From Selaginella tamariscina (lineage: Eukaryota; Streptophyta; Lycopodiopsida; Selaginellales; Selaginellaceae), in the NCBI GenBank assembly GCA_003024785.1, contig PUQB01000061.1:587501-651500 (forward strand): a stretch of DNA of 64,000 bases, read 5' to 3'. The notes beneath the pieces were generated by a model. It searched no databases and was not told where the DNA came from. It saw only the letters and a list, made by a program, of their open reading frames with translations. Each line of letters starts with the position of its first letter. Position 1 is the stretch's first letter. The translations under genes and the position numbers were made by a program. Shown here piece after piece: positions 26,532 to 37,800 of the stretch.

Positions 26532-28423
26532 TCACTGGGTTGTTTGCTGCCTGGACCTGAAGAAAGCAAAGACGCCAGCAGCAACCAAGGCACTTGTAGA
26601 GACAAGGGCGGCAGGTATAGCAAACTTGGTAACACTCGATTTGCTCTCCAGCAAATCCTTGGCAGTACGAAGCTCCGTTATCAGCTGCCAAACCTTCTTC
26701 TCACTTGAATGTGCCTCCTCTTTCACTCTTCCCAAGTTCATCTCCAGCCCTCCGACTTTCTGATAAAAAACAGCCCTTAACTTGTTAGATACATGTGTCT
26801 GTATGCGCTTAAAATGTACATAAATACATGTATGTCCATTGTTTTGTATGCATTCATTCTCTCTCTCAACATAATAAAACTATAATCGTAAGACTTTATG
26901 TTATGGCACATAAACATAAGTGATATGACACGTATCTCACCACGATTAAAATATAAGGATTTGTATATACCATGTATACATGTGTTTAAAATGCCATTTT
27001 TTTTTCTAATCAGGAATGTGGCCAGGCAATCAAAGTGCAATAATATACACGCAAAAGAGATTGCCACGGCTAGACAAGCACCATATATAAAATGTGTACG
27101 TGTCTTAGAGGGGGTTGTGACACACACAAAAACACACAGACCTGTTTGAGGCTCAAAACTTCGGCCTGCTGGGTGACCGAGGCCTTGGAAGAGGAAGTGG
27201 TAAGCTGCTTGAGCTCGGACTCAAGACCAGACTTAGCCTCCTCCAACTTGTGTTTCTCCTTTATCACAGTTGCATAGTGCTCCTCGAGCATCTTCCTCTG
27301 CGACTGCTCCTTCTGTGTTATATCTTGCATCTTCTCGATTGTAGACAATGCCTTCTTCACTTCCTCCTCGAGTGTGTTATACTTGGAGCTCAACGTAAGC
27401 AATTGCTCCTGTAAGCTTGCATTCATATCCCTCTCCTTCTTCAAGTCGGCACACAATGAAGCCTTCTCAGACGTAACCTCGGTTAAATTCTTCTCCAAAG
27501 CAGTATTCAACGATTCCAGTTGCTGAATCCTCGAAACCAGTGTGTTTTTCTCAGCCTCCATCCGTGTTAACTTCTCTTCTAGTGAAGCAATCCTCGTCCT
27601 CTGTTTCTCCTCTTCAGAGTGTGCATTCTTCATCTTCTTTGTGTATGCTTTCACCTCCTGTTCTGCCCTTTCCAAGTCCTGCATAGCCCTTTCCTTCTCA
27701 GACACGAGCTTCTCATTCAGAGACTTAATCTCTGCATTCTCACGCCCAATCTGTTCATTATCCTCTCTCGACTTTAGTATCTCCTCATCCAGAACGGCCA
27801 CTTTCTCCCTTCATCAGCAAAAAGAACTATCTTAAAGCTGCATCTTTGAGATAGTTCTTTTCTGATAAATATGTACATGTATGTATGTATATATGTACCT
27901 AGAAGCTGCTGCAGCGGATTCGGCATCATCAACCTTCTTAGAGAGCTCCGAATGTTCTTCCCAGCAAGATTGAGAGCAGATTCGAGCTTTTCCTTGTCCG
28001 AGGCCAGGCGAGCTTCTCCTGTCCGAGCTCGGCCTTCTCCTGACGAAGAGAAGATACCTCCTTCCGGACGGCCTGAATCTCGCCCAAAACCTCCATCTTC
28101 TTGTCCTCGGCTTCCAAGACTAGCGAATCCAGCCTCTCGGCATCGTCGCGGACCTGTTTCTCCAGCTTCTTTACGCTTCCGGCTATGGATTCATTCTCCT
28201 CCCTGAGGGTGGCAATCTTCTCGGAGAGCTTCTCGTTCTCCTGGGTGAGAACTGCTATCCGCTCGTCGTCCGGGGACTGCCCAACAGGGGATTCGCTGTC
28301 CGAGTCATGGTGGTCCGTTCCGTTGCTGTATTCCAGCTCCATGGGAAGTGGGTTCTTGATGGGCTTGTCCGAACTCTTTTGCTCAGACTCGGACTCGGCT
28401 TCCTCCTCCTCGGCCCTCGGCAT
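26532..28423 (-). CDS. Coiled-coil tail-anchored protein of PMD (peroxisomal and mitochondrial division factor) type
   Basis: PMD1/PMD2 of Arabidopsis are coiled-coil proteins held in the outer membranes of peroxisomes and mitochondria by a C-terminal anchor, and they affect organelle number and shape. Here exon 1 (27,899-28,423) starts at an ATG and encodes an acidic, Ser-rich N-terminus followed by heptads (AVLTQENEKLSEKIATLREE). Exon 2 (27,142-27,808) is continuous coiled coil. Exon 3 (26,532-26,759) ends with a hydrophobic segment, FAIPAALVSTSALVAAGVFA, then FFRSRQQTTQ, a typical tail anchor with a basic end. Introns are 90 and 382 nt with normal GT-AG ends. Exon 1 contains two one-base slips, near 28,005-28,025 and near 27,957. 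Adding one base at each makes the total 1,422 nt, about 473 residues, and restores coiled-coil sequence (KEKLESALNLAGK, then HSELSKKVDDAESAAAAS). Consensus error is the likeliest cause. Residue-level identity with PMD is low, as usual for coiled coils, so the assignment rests on architecture. Confidence 0.75.
27809..27898 (-). other. 90-nt intron occupied by a strong hairpin (mirtron-like)
   Basis: Intron 1 of the PMD-type gene runs from TCTAG|GTACAT to GATGAAG|G. About two thirds of it is an inverted repeat. Arms of 18 nt lie at 27,844-27,861 and 27,820-27,837 with one mismatch and a 6-nt loop. Pairing extends a further 6-7 bp at the base (TTATCAG with CTGATGA, one bulge). The 3' base of the stem ends next to the splice acceptor and the 5' side has a tail of about 30 nt. 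This is the layout of a 5'-tailed mirtron or a miRNA-like foldback. No match to a known miRNA is claimed. Confidence 0.45.
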
Positions 28424-28499
28424 TGTTCTGTTCTTGCCGGACCCTAAAAAGACTCTCCAAGAATAGGAAAGAAGTACTCACGGATTCCTTGAGCTGCAA

Positions 28500-30050
28500 G
28501 GCGAGATTTGTTGCGGCTCCTGTTTAAGCGATGGCAAGCGGCGGCGCCCTTTAAGCTCCTCCACAAAGTGTTTCTGTGTGCGATAACGGCGATGAAACGG
28601 CGTCGTTTCTCCGTACCCCACATTAGGGCTTCATTGTCCGTACGAAATGGTAGAGAATATAACATCGTTTTTAACTTTATAAATATTTTAATTTTATTCA
28701 CTTTATAAATATTAACATTGTATTTATCATTATAAATATTTTCATGTATGGTAAAAATAAATAAATAAAGTTAATATATGAAATTATAACGATTATAAAA
28801 GTATGTTTTAACCAACATTAACCAATTATAGTAAGTGAAACTATTTCACGCTGATTATTTAATCAAAATTTGCTAGGTAATTGAACACAATGTAATCTAC
28901 AGACAAACAATATCAATGAAACAAAGAATTTAACTCTGTAATCACAATTAACAAATTACCTATTACCTATGTATTTTTTTTTTTTTTAATTGAAACTGAA
29001 TATTTTAAACCAGTGATATAAAATATAGCCTTTTAAGACTATTGGGGGACACATCTTTTGTTCTACGTGTTATAAGAAAATGTAACATTGTATTATGAAG
29101 ACATATGTATATAATATCTCATTCTTTTCTACTTCGGTTGTGTAGCTGACTTTCTATACATATATACACACATGCACACGCACATTACGTACATCTGTAC
29201 ATACATATATAAGAGACATTCTTTCCTCTTTTGATATAATCGTGAATAAATACACTCTTAATTCATAATTATACATATGTGTGTAGGGGTTCATTAAACA
29301 TATATATCTTAAGCTATACTGTGAATGTAATGAGCTTTCGGTTTTTTAAGTATATTAACAGCACGAGAAATGAAATGGTGAAGTATTTTAAAACAAAAAA
29401 TACAATTATTTAAAGAATCCTTTAGTGTTTTAATTTATCATAAATATTTAATATATTTATAATACATTAAGGGATATTAACTAAACATATAACGTATATT
29501 ATCTATCTATATTAATATGTACATTTATATTTTACATGATACCAGAGTCAATCGATGAGCAAGAAAAGACAAATTCTAATATAGAATTGAAATTAAAAAG
29601 AAATCTTGAGAAATGAATATAATTCTCGACTCAATTTCTTCATAATGCATATAGGGTCTTTGTATAATTCATTTATGTACTTCTAATGAGTGATATAACA
29701 AGATCTTATGCTCTAAATATTTTATATTTATGTCCATAAGTGGGTTTTAACTTTAAAACTAAAAATCGATCAAACATTAATATTTACTCTAGTTTCTATT
29801 TCATTTATCATAAATATTTACTTTATTTAGTTTAATTATAGAACTAACATTACACAATGTTTGTGAACTAACGATATATGTATGAAGAATTAACTTAAAT
29901 GGATATATGCATAATTATGAAATGAGAATTTTCAATATAGGCTAAATACAATGAAATCAACATATATTTTGAAATCCTGAAAAAAATATATTGCAACATT
30001 CTTGATTTTATTATATTTTAAGAAAATTCAAAGTAGCAATTATTTTGTTT
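28500..30050. other. Gene-free AT-rich DNA, including duplicated segment P
   Basis: After the PMD 5' region (GC-richer up to about 28,650) the sequence is very AT-rich. From about 28,815 to 29,860 it is a diverged copy of 33,024-34,210. Shared landmarks are 'ttcacgctgattattt', 'tgaataaatacactcttaattcataatta', and 'gatcttatgct' followed by 'tttactttatttagtttaatta'. I see no coding sequence. Confidence 0.75.
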
Positions 30051-30059
30051 CCTCCGTCA

Positions 30060-30545
30060 CGATTTCTTCAGAACTCCATAATTTCTTGTTTGAAATCTTA
30101 TATTATTAAATTATTCTCTGCTCAATTGTAGACACCTCCTGTTTAATCGTAAAGAACTCCTTGATTTCTTGTATTATGTATTTCTATGATTTCTTGTTCC
30201 TGAAGCTTGAGTTAGGAAGGTAAATTAAGATCTTCTTCATCACGAGTCAACTCCATATGTGATTCAATAATTAGATGTTCAATTATAGGCACCTCCTGTT
30301 CAATCGTTGGGAACTCATGATTTTTTACTTAATTTTATGCATATCTACGATTTCTTACTCAATCTTATGCGTCTTTATGATTTCTTGCTTAATACGGTCC
30401 TGCGGCTTCATCATCACGTATAATAATCTCGCTCCAGGACGGATCATCTACAAGTGGCACATCTGTGTATGTGAATGCTGCTGCATCTGAATTCATTTCA
30501 AAAGAGTGAAGATCCTCGACAACATGTTGTCCTACAAACCCTAGA
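30060..30545 (-). pseudogene. Decayed paralogue of the small coiled-coil gene at 24.4 kb
   Basis: On the minus strand this block parallels 24,454-24,780. It has the same 'aaaccctag' upstream phrase, an ATG TTG TCG start (near 30,523-30,527), the same spacing to the 'gatgatcc' region, and the repeated 'caagaaatc' coiled-coil codons. It is interrupted by several in-frame stops, so it does not encode the intact protein. The 3' part contains its own duplication: the phrase around 'caattgtagacacctcctg' recurs as 'caattataggcacctcctg'. It probably arose from the 24.4-kb gene by duplication across about 6 kb. Confidence 0.65.
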
Positions 30546-30799
30546 GAATATCACTTATTTAAATGAAATTGTTTATAAAGGACTTTTAAAGGATTATTTA
30601 AAGATATAACACTGTATGTACACTAGCATTAAGAACATTTACATGAACATCATCATGTAAATAAATATATTAAACCATGCATTGACCCTCCTTGCCAACG
30701 TAACCATTCACCATATTTGTACCTCCCGTAAGCAAGATCAAATGTGTTACTGGCTTTTGTGTTCGTTAACTTAATCCTTCTTTATGCGAGGTTGTTCAA

Positions 30800-31870
30800 A
30801 AACAAAAATAAAAATTAAAAAGAATGTACAATGTCATAACCTTGGATAACATACCGCAGGAATAGATGCAAATTCCCCCATGCCAATGCTATTGACTTCA
30901 TCAATTTCTCCATCCAAAATAAGACTACTTACAAACTGTAAGTTACAGTTGTTTCAAAACTGCTCATAATATCCTTCATTGACAACTGGGAGTTTAAGGA
31001 CATGTTTTCGAGTTGCTTCAGCGTCACAACAGTACCCAAAGCCACAGAGAAATGTCTCATCTCTCTCACTCTCTCACTCTCTCACACACACACGAACCTT
31101 CTTTCTGACAAACTGTTAGGCAACCTCTTGTAACAGGCCAAATCTACGCATGAAGTCTGTTCCAGTTAACCCCTCCGTGGAAGTAGCAATAAACCAAGGG
31201 TTACCAGAGAACGAACACACCACAGGCATTGGGCATCTACTTACCGGACACAACCCAAGAAGCCCAAGAACAGTCTAACACATTTGATCTTGCCTACGAA
31301 CCAAAATAAAAAAATAAAAAAGAATGTACAACGTCATGACCTTGGGATAGATATACCTCCATACATACGATGCAAATTCCCCCATGCAAGTGCTCTTGAC
31401 TTCATCAATTTCTCCATCCAAAATAAGACTACTTATAGTTGTGACAAAACTGCTCATAATGCTTCATCGACAACTTCGAATTGCTTCAGCGTCACAACAC
31501 CCTCAGAGAAATGTCTCATCTCTCTCACTCTCTCTCTCTCTCTCCACGATTGATTGAGCTTCTTGAATCATGTAATATATTACTAGCTCAACAGATGATA
31601 AACCAGAAAATCTGTCGAAATAATGCAGTCAAGCAACTGTTTTCAGAAAAAGCAACTTACCTGGCGATATCTTCTTTGGTTTTGATTCTGTAAACTCCCA
31701 GCTTGCAAAGCAATGACTCTCCGAAGCCCAATTTACACACACACGCGCATTCACACATACACATACACACACCACGGACCTGGCTAAGTAAGACATTCAG
31801 AGCTTCATTGTAATACATAGCCCGTAAACCCCTACAAATTTGAAAAGATCGTATATGCATGTATCGAAGC
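30800..31870 (-). CDS. Unidentified multi-exon gene or pseudogene with a duplicated exon
   Basis: Several minus-strand stretches look coding and are bounded by splice-like signals. One is GLRAMYYNEALNVLLSQ (about 31,783-31,834; after TTTGTAG, before CAG|GTCCGT). A second, at about 31,660-31,730, reads ESLLCKLGVYRIKTKEDIAR and ends in CCAG|GTAAGT. A third contains LILDGEIDEVKSTCMGEFAS at about 31,365-31,430. A fourth reads STEGLTGTDFMRRFGLLQEV at about 31,110-31,180. A fifth repeats the third as LILDGEIDEVNSIGMGEFAS at about 30,860-30,930. The third and fifth belong to a local tandem duplication (about 30,815-31,085 and 31,320-31,535). In-frame stops separate some pieces. I do not recognise a family; the gene is probably degenerate, but its exons look like real former coding sequence. 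Confidence 0.4.
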
Positions 31871-31879
31871 AGTGAATAT

Positions 31880-32499
31880 CCAAAGAATATCTGTCCTCCT
31901 CTGGTGGATGGTATACTGACATTATAATTGTTTTAGTAAAAATTCTTTTGATGTAAAAAGGTTTTGTATGCATTATTTTATACGTTATTCTTTAGTACAA
32001 GTAAACTTACTTGTTAAAGGATTTATTATTCTCGTACATTCTAGTTTAATTGTTCTATTTATTTTTCTTTTAAATAGTTAAAAAGTTTAAATTATAAACT
32101 TACCATTCAATGACAATTAAAAGTGGACCCATTGATATATATATTATATGTATATTGAGGAAAAGGTTTACTTTATTTACAAAAGTCTGTTTTTCTTTGT
32201 TTACTTTATTTATAAAAGTCTTTATTTCTTTATTTTCCTTACTATAGAAGCATAGAATATCTAGAGAAATATATTGATTTTTTTACTTGAGAGAGACGTT
32301 ATGTATTTATATGAATGACTCAAATATAAAATGTTTATTATTTTTTATTTTCGAATGGACTTTGAATTAAAATAATATATTAATTATAAAGTTAAATACA
32401 ATGTTACATTTGACGTTTTATTATAATATTTTCATATTAATTCTTCGTTATTAAAAACCAAACTAAATCTAATGCCTTTAGATTCATAAAGATTCATAT
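31880..32499. other. AT-rich gene-free DNA
   Basis: I see no gene or distinct repeat. It ends at the TA target site of the MITE. Confidence 0.5.
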
Positions 32500-32501
32500 T
32501 A

Positions 32502-33022
32502 CAGTAGAACCTGTCTAAATTAATACTATTTAAATTAATATAATTCTTCGGTCAACTTGGTCTTGTATAAAAATTACTAAATCTTTATAAATTAATAATT
32601 AATAGCATTTTATTGGTCCGACAATTTTATAAATTAATTTTTATTATATATTAAGTATAAAATCGTGTAAATTTATATATAAACACTAATTAAATACTTA
32701 AATTAGCATATTAGGTTTGTGTGTATTAAATATCAAACTAATGATTTTGATAACTTTCTAGTTATTTCTTAAAAAATTATTAATATTTTTAATTAAAATA
32801 ATAATTATAATAATTGGTATCTAAATATGAGAATAAAGGATAAAATTCTCACAATAATTTGCTTATAATTAAAATTTATATGTGGTTATGTGTATTATAA
32901 TGTATGTTAATTTATTAATTATTAATTATTTTAAAATTTATATAACCTGTTTAAATTAATAACCTGCCTTAAGTTAATATTACTAAGCTGGTTCAGAATA
33001 TTAATTTATACAGGTTTTACTG
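32502..33022. mobile_element. pogo/Tigger-type MITE, 521 bp
   Basis: The element begins CAGTAGAACCTGTCTAAATTA and ends with the imperfect inverse, TATACAGGTTTTACTG. TA dinucleotides flank it at 32,500-32,501 and 33,023-33,024, the target site duplication of the Tc1/mariner superfamily. The interior is AT-rich and has no open frame. Its first 21 bases are identical to the terminus of the Tigger transposon at 19,726, so it is a non-autonomous relative that the 20-kb transposase family could have moved. It sits exactly at the left edge of duplicated segment Q. Confidence 0.9.
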
Positions 33023-33023
33023 T

Positions 33024-34210
33024 AACTAACATTAACCATTATAGCAAGTGAAAATATTTCACGCTGATTATTTAATAAGTTAATTGAACACAATAACCAT
33101 ATGTGGTCTCTCCCTCTCTCTCTACGAATACACAACAATCATGAAAGAAAACATACTTAAACTCTGAATTACAATTAATAAGCATGTACAAATACTTATT
33201 ATACTTCTGTGAACAGCTCAATCTTGTATTTCCTTACCTGATTTATGCTTTTATTGAAATTGAACATTTTGGAACAAATTTGGAACACATTGTTTGTTTT
33301 ACATATTATAAAAAGTAATGTACACATTATATTATGAAGATCCATATATAATATATCTCATTCCTTTCTAATTCGGTTGCGTGGTTGACTTTGCACGCAT
33401 GCATCCCCCCCACACACACACATGCCGTACGTGGTGCATACACACATTCTTTGCTCTTTTCATATAATTTATGTTTCTATCGTGAATAAATACACTCTTA
33501 ATTCATAATTATACATATGTTAATTAGCACTGTGTGTGTAGGGGTGTCCATGACATGCTGAAGGTGCTATGTATATATCTTAGATTATATTATTAATATA
33601 ATGAACTTTAATTATTTAAGTATATTAACAGTATGAGAAATGAAATGGTGAAGTTTCATAAAACAAAAATTTACAGTTAGTTAAAGAATCCTTTCGTCTG
33701 AAGAAATGTTTTATTTTATCATAAATATTTAATATTTAATATATTAAAGGATATTAACAAAATATATAAGTCTTTTCATTTTTTATAAGAATTTATCATA
33801 ATAGAGACCTTATTATACAAGATTTATCCATATTATATATACACAAAGTATCTATCTATATTAATATGTACATTTACATTTTGCATGAGCAAGAGAAAGA
33901 CAAATTCTATATGAAAGTTAGTTTTCCTTAACATAAAATTAAAAGAGAAGTAAATATAATTCACATTTTAAATTCATTATGTATATACGGGTCTTTGTAT
34001 AATTCATTTATGTAATTAAATTTATATTAAGAGATCTATTCTCCTAATAACAAGCTGAAGTGATACAAGAGGAGGATCTTATGCTATAATGTTTTATTGT
34101 ATTTACGTTTAGATTTAAAACTAAAATTAATCAAACATTAATTTTTACTCCAAATATTTACTTTATTTAGTTTAATTATATATAACTATTACTTCGATAC
34201 AAAGTTTCTG
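33024..34210. repeat. Duplicated non-coding segment Q (paralogue of 28,815-29,860)
   Basis: This is a diverged direct copy of segment P about 4.2 kb upstream, sharing the same order of landmarks (see the 28,500-30,050 entry). Small insertions and deletions are frequent. I see no coding sequence. Confidence 0.75.
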
Positions 34211-34269
34211 AGACATTGTATGCAAGTTGTAACGTTCCCGTATAAATGTAACAAGAATGCAGTTATGGT

Positions 34270-34410
34270 GATGTGGCAAGTTAATGTATCTGCCACGTCA
34301 TAACCCTTAAAGGTAAATATCTGGATATACTAATGGCGTATATCGTGACGTGGCAAGTTGCATTAGGGTGTATAAATAGATCTTATTTAGGGAAGGATAA
34401 CTAGGGCTCA
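34270..34410 (+). promoter_or_regulatory. Promoter with inverted TGACGTGGC pair and TATA box
   Basis: GCCACGTCA at 34,292-34,300 and its exact reverse complement TGACGTGGC at 34,346-34,354 are ACGT-core (G-box/ABRE-like) bZIP sites. A related ATGTGGCAAG phrase at 34,271 parallels ACGTGGCAAG at 34,348. A TATAAATA box lies at 34,371-34,378. An ATG follows at 34,411 and the long open frame after that. The arrangement predicts bZIP or abscisic-acid/light control. Confidence 0.6.
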
Positions 34411-34568
34411 ATGAATTCAACAATAGGTGAGACAATACATCCAAGTTATTATGTGAAGGCGGATATTGGTATGAATAAAAAAAGAGGAAGTACGAAGAGC
34501 AGGTTATTGCGGAAGACGACGAAGTGAGTAATAAGGATGCACGGTCGGACGAGAATGAGGAGTTTGAC

Positions 34569-34898
34569 ATGGATTGTGTAATCAGGATGTGCATGGAATG
34601 CCCCAGATACGACTATTGGTATCAATTCAAGAGATGTGTGTATGTAGTTAAAGATTGTAATACGAAGGAATATCTATGGTGTATTCCTATACACTACATG
34701 CAAGGTTATGAGGATTATGGAGAGGACTTAAGAGAAATACTCGAGAATGAAGTACAAAGGTTTAAAGAGGAAGGGATTTGGGTAGAAACCATCCAGGTTA
34801 GCGAGGACAAGGATTGGGATGCTGAAGAAGATGAAGAAGAATTCTGTATAATCACACGGCCCACCGAGGATTATTTAGATTGTGTAGAAGATAATTAA
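34569..34898 (+). CDS. Unknown Cys-containing acidic protein (single exon)
   Basis: The frame is open from 34,479 to a TAA ending at 34,898. Its first in-frame ATG is at 34,569, giving 109 residues, or about 139 if an upstream exon supplies the start. The N-terminal third has clustered Cys (MDCVIRMCMECPRYDYWYQF). The middle is aromatic-rich (KEYLWCIPIHYMQGY). The C-terminus is strongly acidic (KDWDAEEDEEEF) and ends in DYLDCVEDN. No family is recognised. A short upstream frame starts at 34,411 and meets a donor-like ATAG|GTGAGA, but I could not place a matching acceptor. A second short frame starts at 34,471. The clear promoter, the length of the open frame in such AT-rich DNA and its balanced composition argue that it is real. 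Confidence 0.5.
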   Translation: MDCVIRMCMECPRYDYWYQFKRCVYVVKDCNTKEYLWCIPIHYMQGYEDYGEDLREILENEVQRFKEEGIWVETIQVSEDKDWDAEEDEEEFCIITRPTEDYLDCVEDN

Positions 34899-34899
34899 A

Positions 34900-37800
34900 T
34901 AATTAAATTAAAACCATGCATATTTCTGATATGTGTGTGTGTGTGTGCTGATTAAATCATAGATGCATATCATATATATAAAGATGCAAATCTTATCAGT
35001 TCTTTACATGCCTGAAACCGTACACACATGGACATGCATGCACACAGCAGAAAAATGAGAGATGTGATTGTGTTTACTTTTGCTCACTTAGAACTTAGCC
35101 TGCACAGTGTATGTGCTGTATACTTACAGCTTTGTCTATGCTTGTAGCTTGTTCTCTTTCACACACATGAAAATCACCGATTTTGCTGCTCAGACTTGAT
35201 GAAACAAAACACATAATTATATCATTAAATATTAACTAATTTGACAAATTAATGACCTCATATGTTATGTATAACATATTATATGTGTGTGTTTATGAAA
35301 TACCCTACTTCAAAAACCATTATATATCATTATGCCAAACAGAAAAGACGCATAGAAGCATAATCTGGTCATATGTATCGCATATGCTTAACTTGGCACA
35401 CAAGACAAAAATGAAAAACAAATACTTTAAAGTAATAATAGAATTTTTATTTCAAAATCAAATAAAAAGTATTCACTCAATTTTTAAGTTTCAATAGAAT
35501 ATTAAGTTCATATATGCATGTGTGTAACTCCAGTACTTAATGTGTAGCCTTTGTATATATAATTATTAAAATTAAATTAAATTTTATTATAATTTAGTTT
35601 TATTTTTTTATATTACTTTATTTCATCTAGCTAAAAAATTGTTATTGAGAAAAACTATTAACATACAAAATAAAAAAAGAATATATGAGTTAAATATCTT
35701 ATAAAAGTTAATTACATATACTAGAAAACCTATAAAATATAAATTCATGTGTGTTAATTTAAAATTAAGGTTACTATATTATAATGAGGATCTGCACTGA
35801 ATCAAAATAGAAAAGAATATATTTAAAATCATATTAAATTTTTATTTAAATCTAATGATGACAAAACTTAGGAAATGTGCAGTGCATAACAAGGTGTTCC
35901 TATTTTAGGTGGAGGTTGAGAGTTTATTAAAAAGTACATGTTATATATGTGTGACTAGTGCTTCAGCTCTTTCTAAACCTCCCATTCTGCATAGAGCGGC
36001 CTTCCTTAAGAAGAGGCAATGCAATTATATTATAAAGGACACAAACATATACATTATGATTTGCAATTCAAACAGCTTTAACACATTTTGAGAATTAATG
36101 ATTTATTTAAAACAAATTTGTACATGTTTACATATGTTTGTGTTGAGCATAACTGCATATGTTTCATCTTGTTTATAACAATAAAATGTTTTTCTCACCT
36201 TTTCAAACACAACACAGAGACGCACGCACACACACAGAAGAGTACATAATAGATTAAATTTATATGGAAACAAATGTGACACATGTATGTGTGCTTGTGC
36301 TCATATTAAATAATACATAAATATGACAATGTATAAAGTATATATACTTGAGTTTCACACAATCTTTAACATTTATTAGTATGGAGATATATAAAATCCA
36401 TGAAAAACCATGATTTCAAGTTACTTTTAGTGATGTAAAAGATGCCTTTATAAATGCTTTATATTTTCAATTTTAAATTTAATTTAACAACTTCCTTAAT
36501 ACTTATGGTTCTTCTTATGAAAAAGTTTTTCTTATGTTGTGTGTCAATCTAAAGTTGTAATTAATATGTTATGCATAGTTTTTTTTATTTTAATATTTTC
36601 AAATGAGTTGGGCCTATTATAGATAATAACATCTTACACCGATGGGGCTTTATGTAAATGTCTAGACACTGTAATTACATGAAAACTTGTTTAAAAGTTT
36701 ATTATTTTTTATAATATTGTTGTTTTTACTATGTTGAAGTTCATATAAATCTTAGTTGATATAAAATATTTGATAATGTCTTATTAGACATGGATAACTT
36801 ATCTTATTTTAAAATTAAATATCCCTCTAATATAAAGTATGGGATAATGTCATATAATATTGAACAAGTTAAAATTAATTATATAATTTTAAACCTACAT
36901 ATATGTATAGATTTATATATGTATGTGTGTATGTACATAATTATAATATGTATGTATGTGTGCACACACAACTAATAGCATTTACGATATTAATATACAT
37001 CATAAATATAGACCTAATTAGATTTCTACTTCATTAATTACATATTTCAATGTTTTAGATTTTTAATTATTATAATACAATTATTAAAAATTCTCTTTGT
37101 CATCCTTTAAATTAAATCATAAATAAACTACATAGTTTATAATCACTTCATGTTCTAGGGTTTATATGCTATAATATGCATGTAAATTTTCACATATTGT
37201 AATATACACATGAGGACTTTTCATTTTAAACTAGTAACATCTAGACAAACTAACAAGAAATACATATGCTTAAAAATTATATATTTATTTTTATTATTGC
37301 TTTTATTCATATATCAAAAAATATATTTATTTTATTTATTTTTCCTCTTCAGTTTGAGTAAGTAAAGAATGTTCAAAAGGTAACTACTAATATCGCTTAA
37401 TATAGCTTAGTATTAAATTAAAATAATTAGTTCTTAGTAAATATCATTTATACTTAAATGGGATTATAAGTACAAATTTTTAATTAATGTTATATTTAAA
37501 TATTACAAATGTCATTTACTTTAACTATAAATAGTTTAAATTCAATTGAAAATGAAGTTAGTAATATAAATGTAAATTTAAAAATTTTTTATGTAAATTT
37601 AAATTTAAAACATATGATAGACCCTAAGTCTCTTGTCTAATTAGTTTGATCCTACTAAAGTTTTTTTTATTTTTTAAATAAATTTAATTTTGAACTTTTT
37701 TTTTCCAAAAAACATAATGTTTATAAATTATCTTGATGTGAAGGATATACGTATAATAAAGTGGTGGATTAAAAATGAAGTATCGTATTAATATATAAAT

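Noticed and set aside
27542-28466. Long plus-strand Ser-rich open frames
   Set aside because: They are complements of the Glu/Lys-rich PMD coiled-coil exons.
31070-31545. Possible CRISPR-like or satellite array from repeated 'tctctctcactctctc'
   Set aside because: It is a CT microsatellite inside a two-copy local duplication; there are no spaced repeats.
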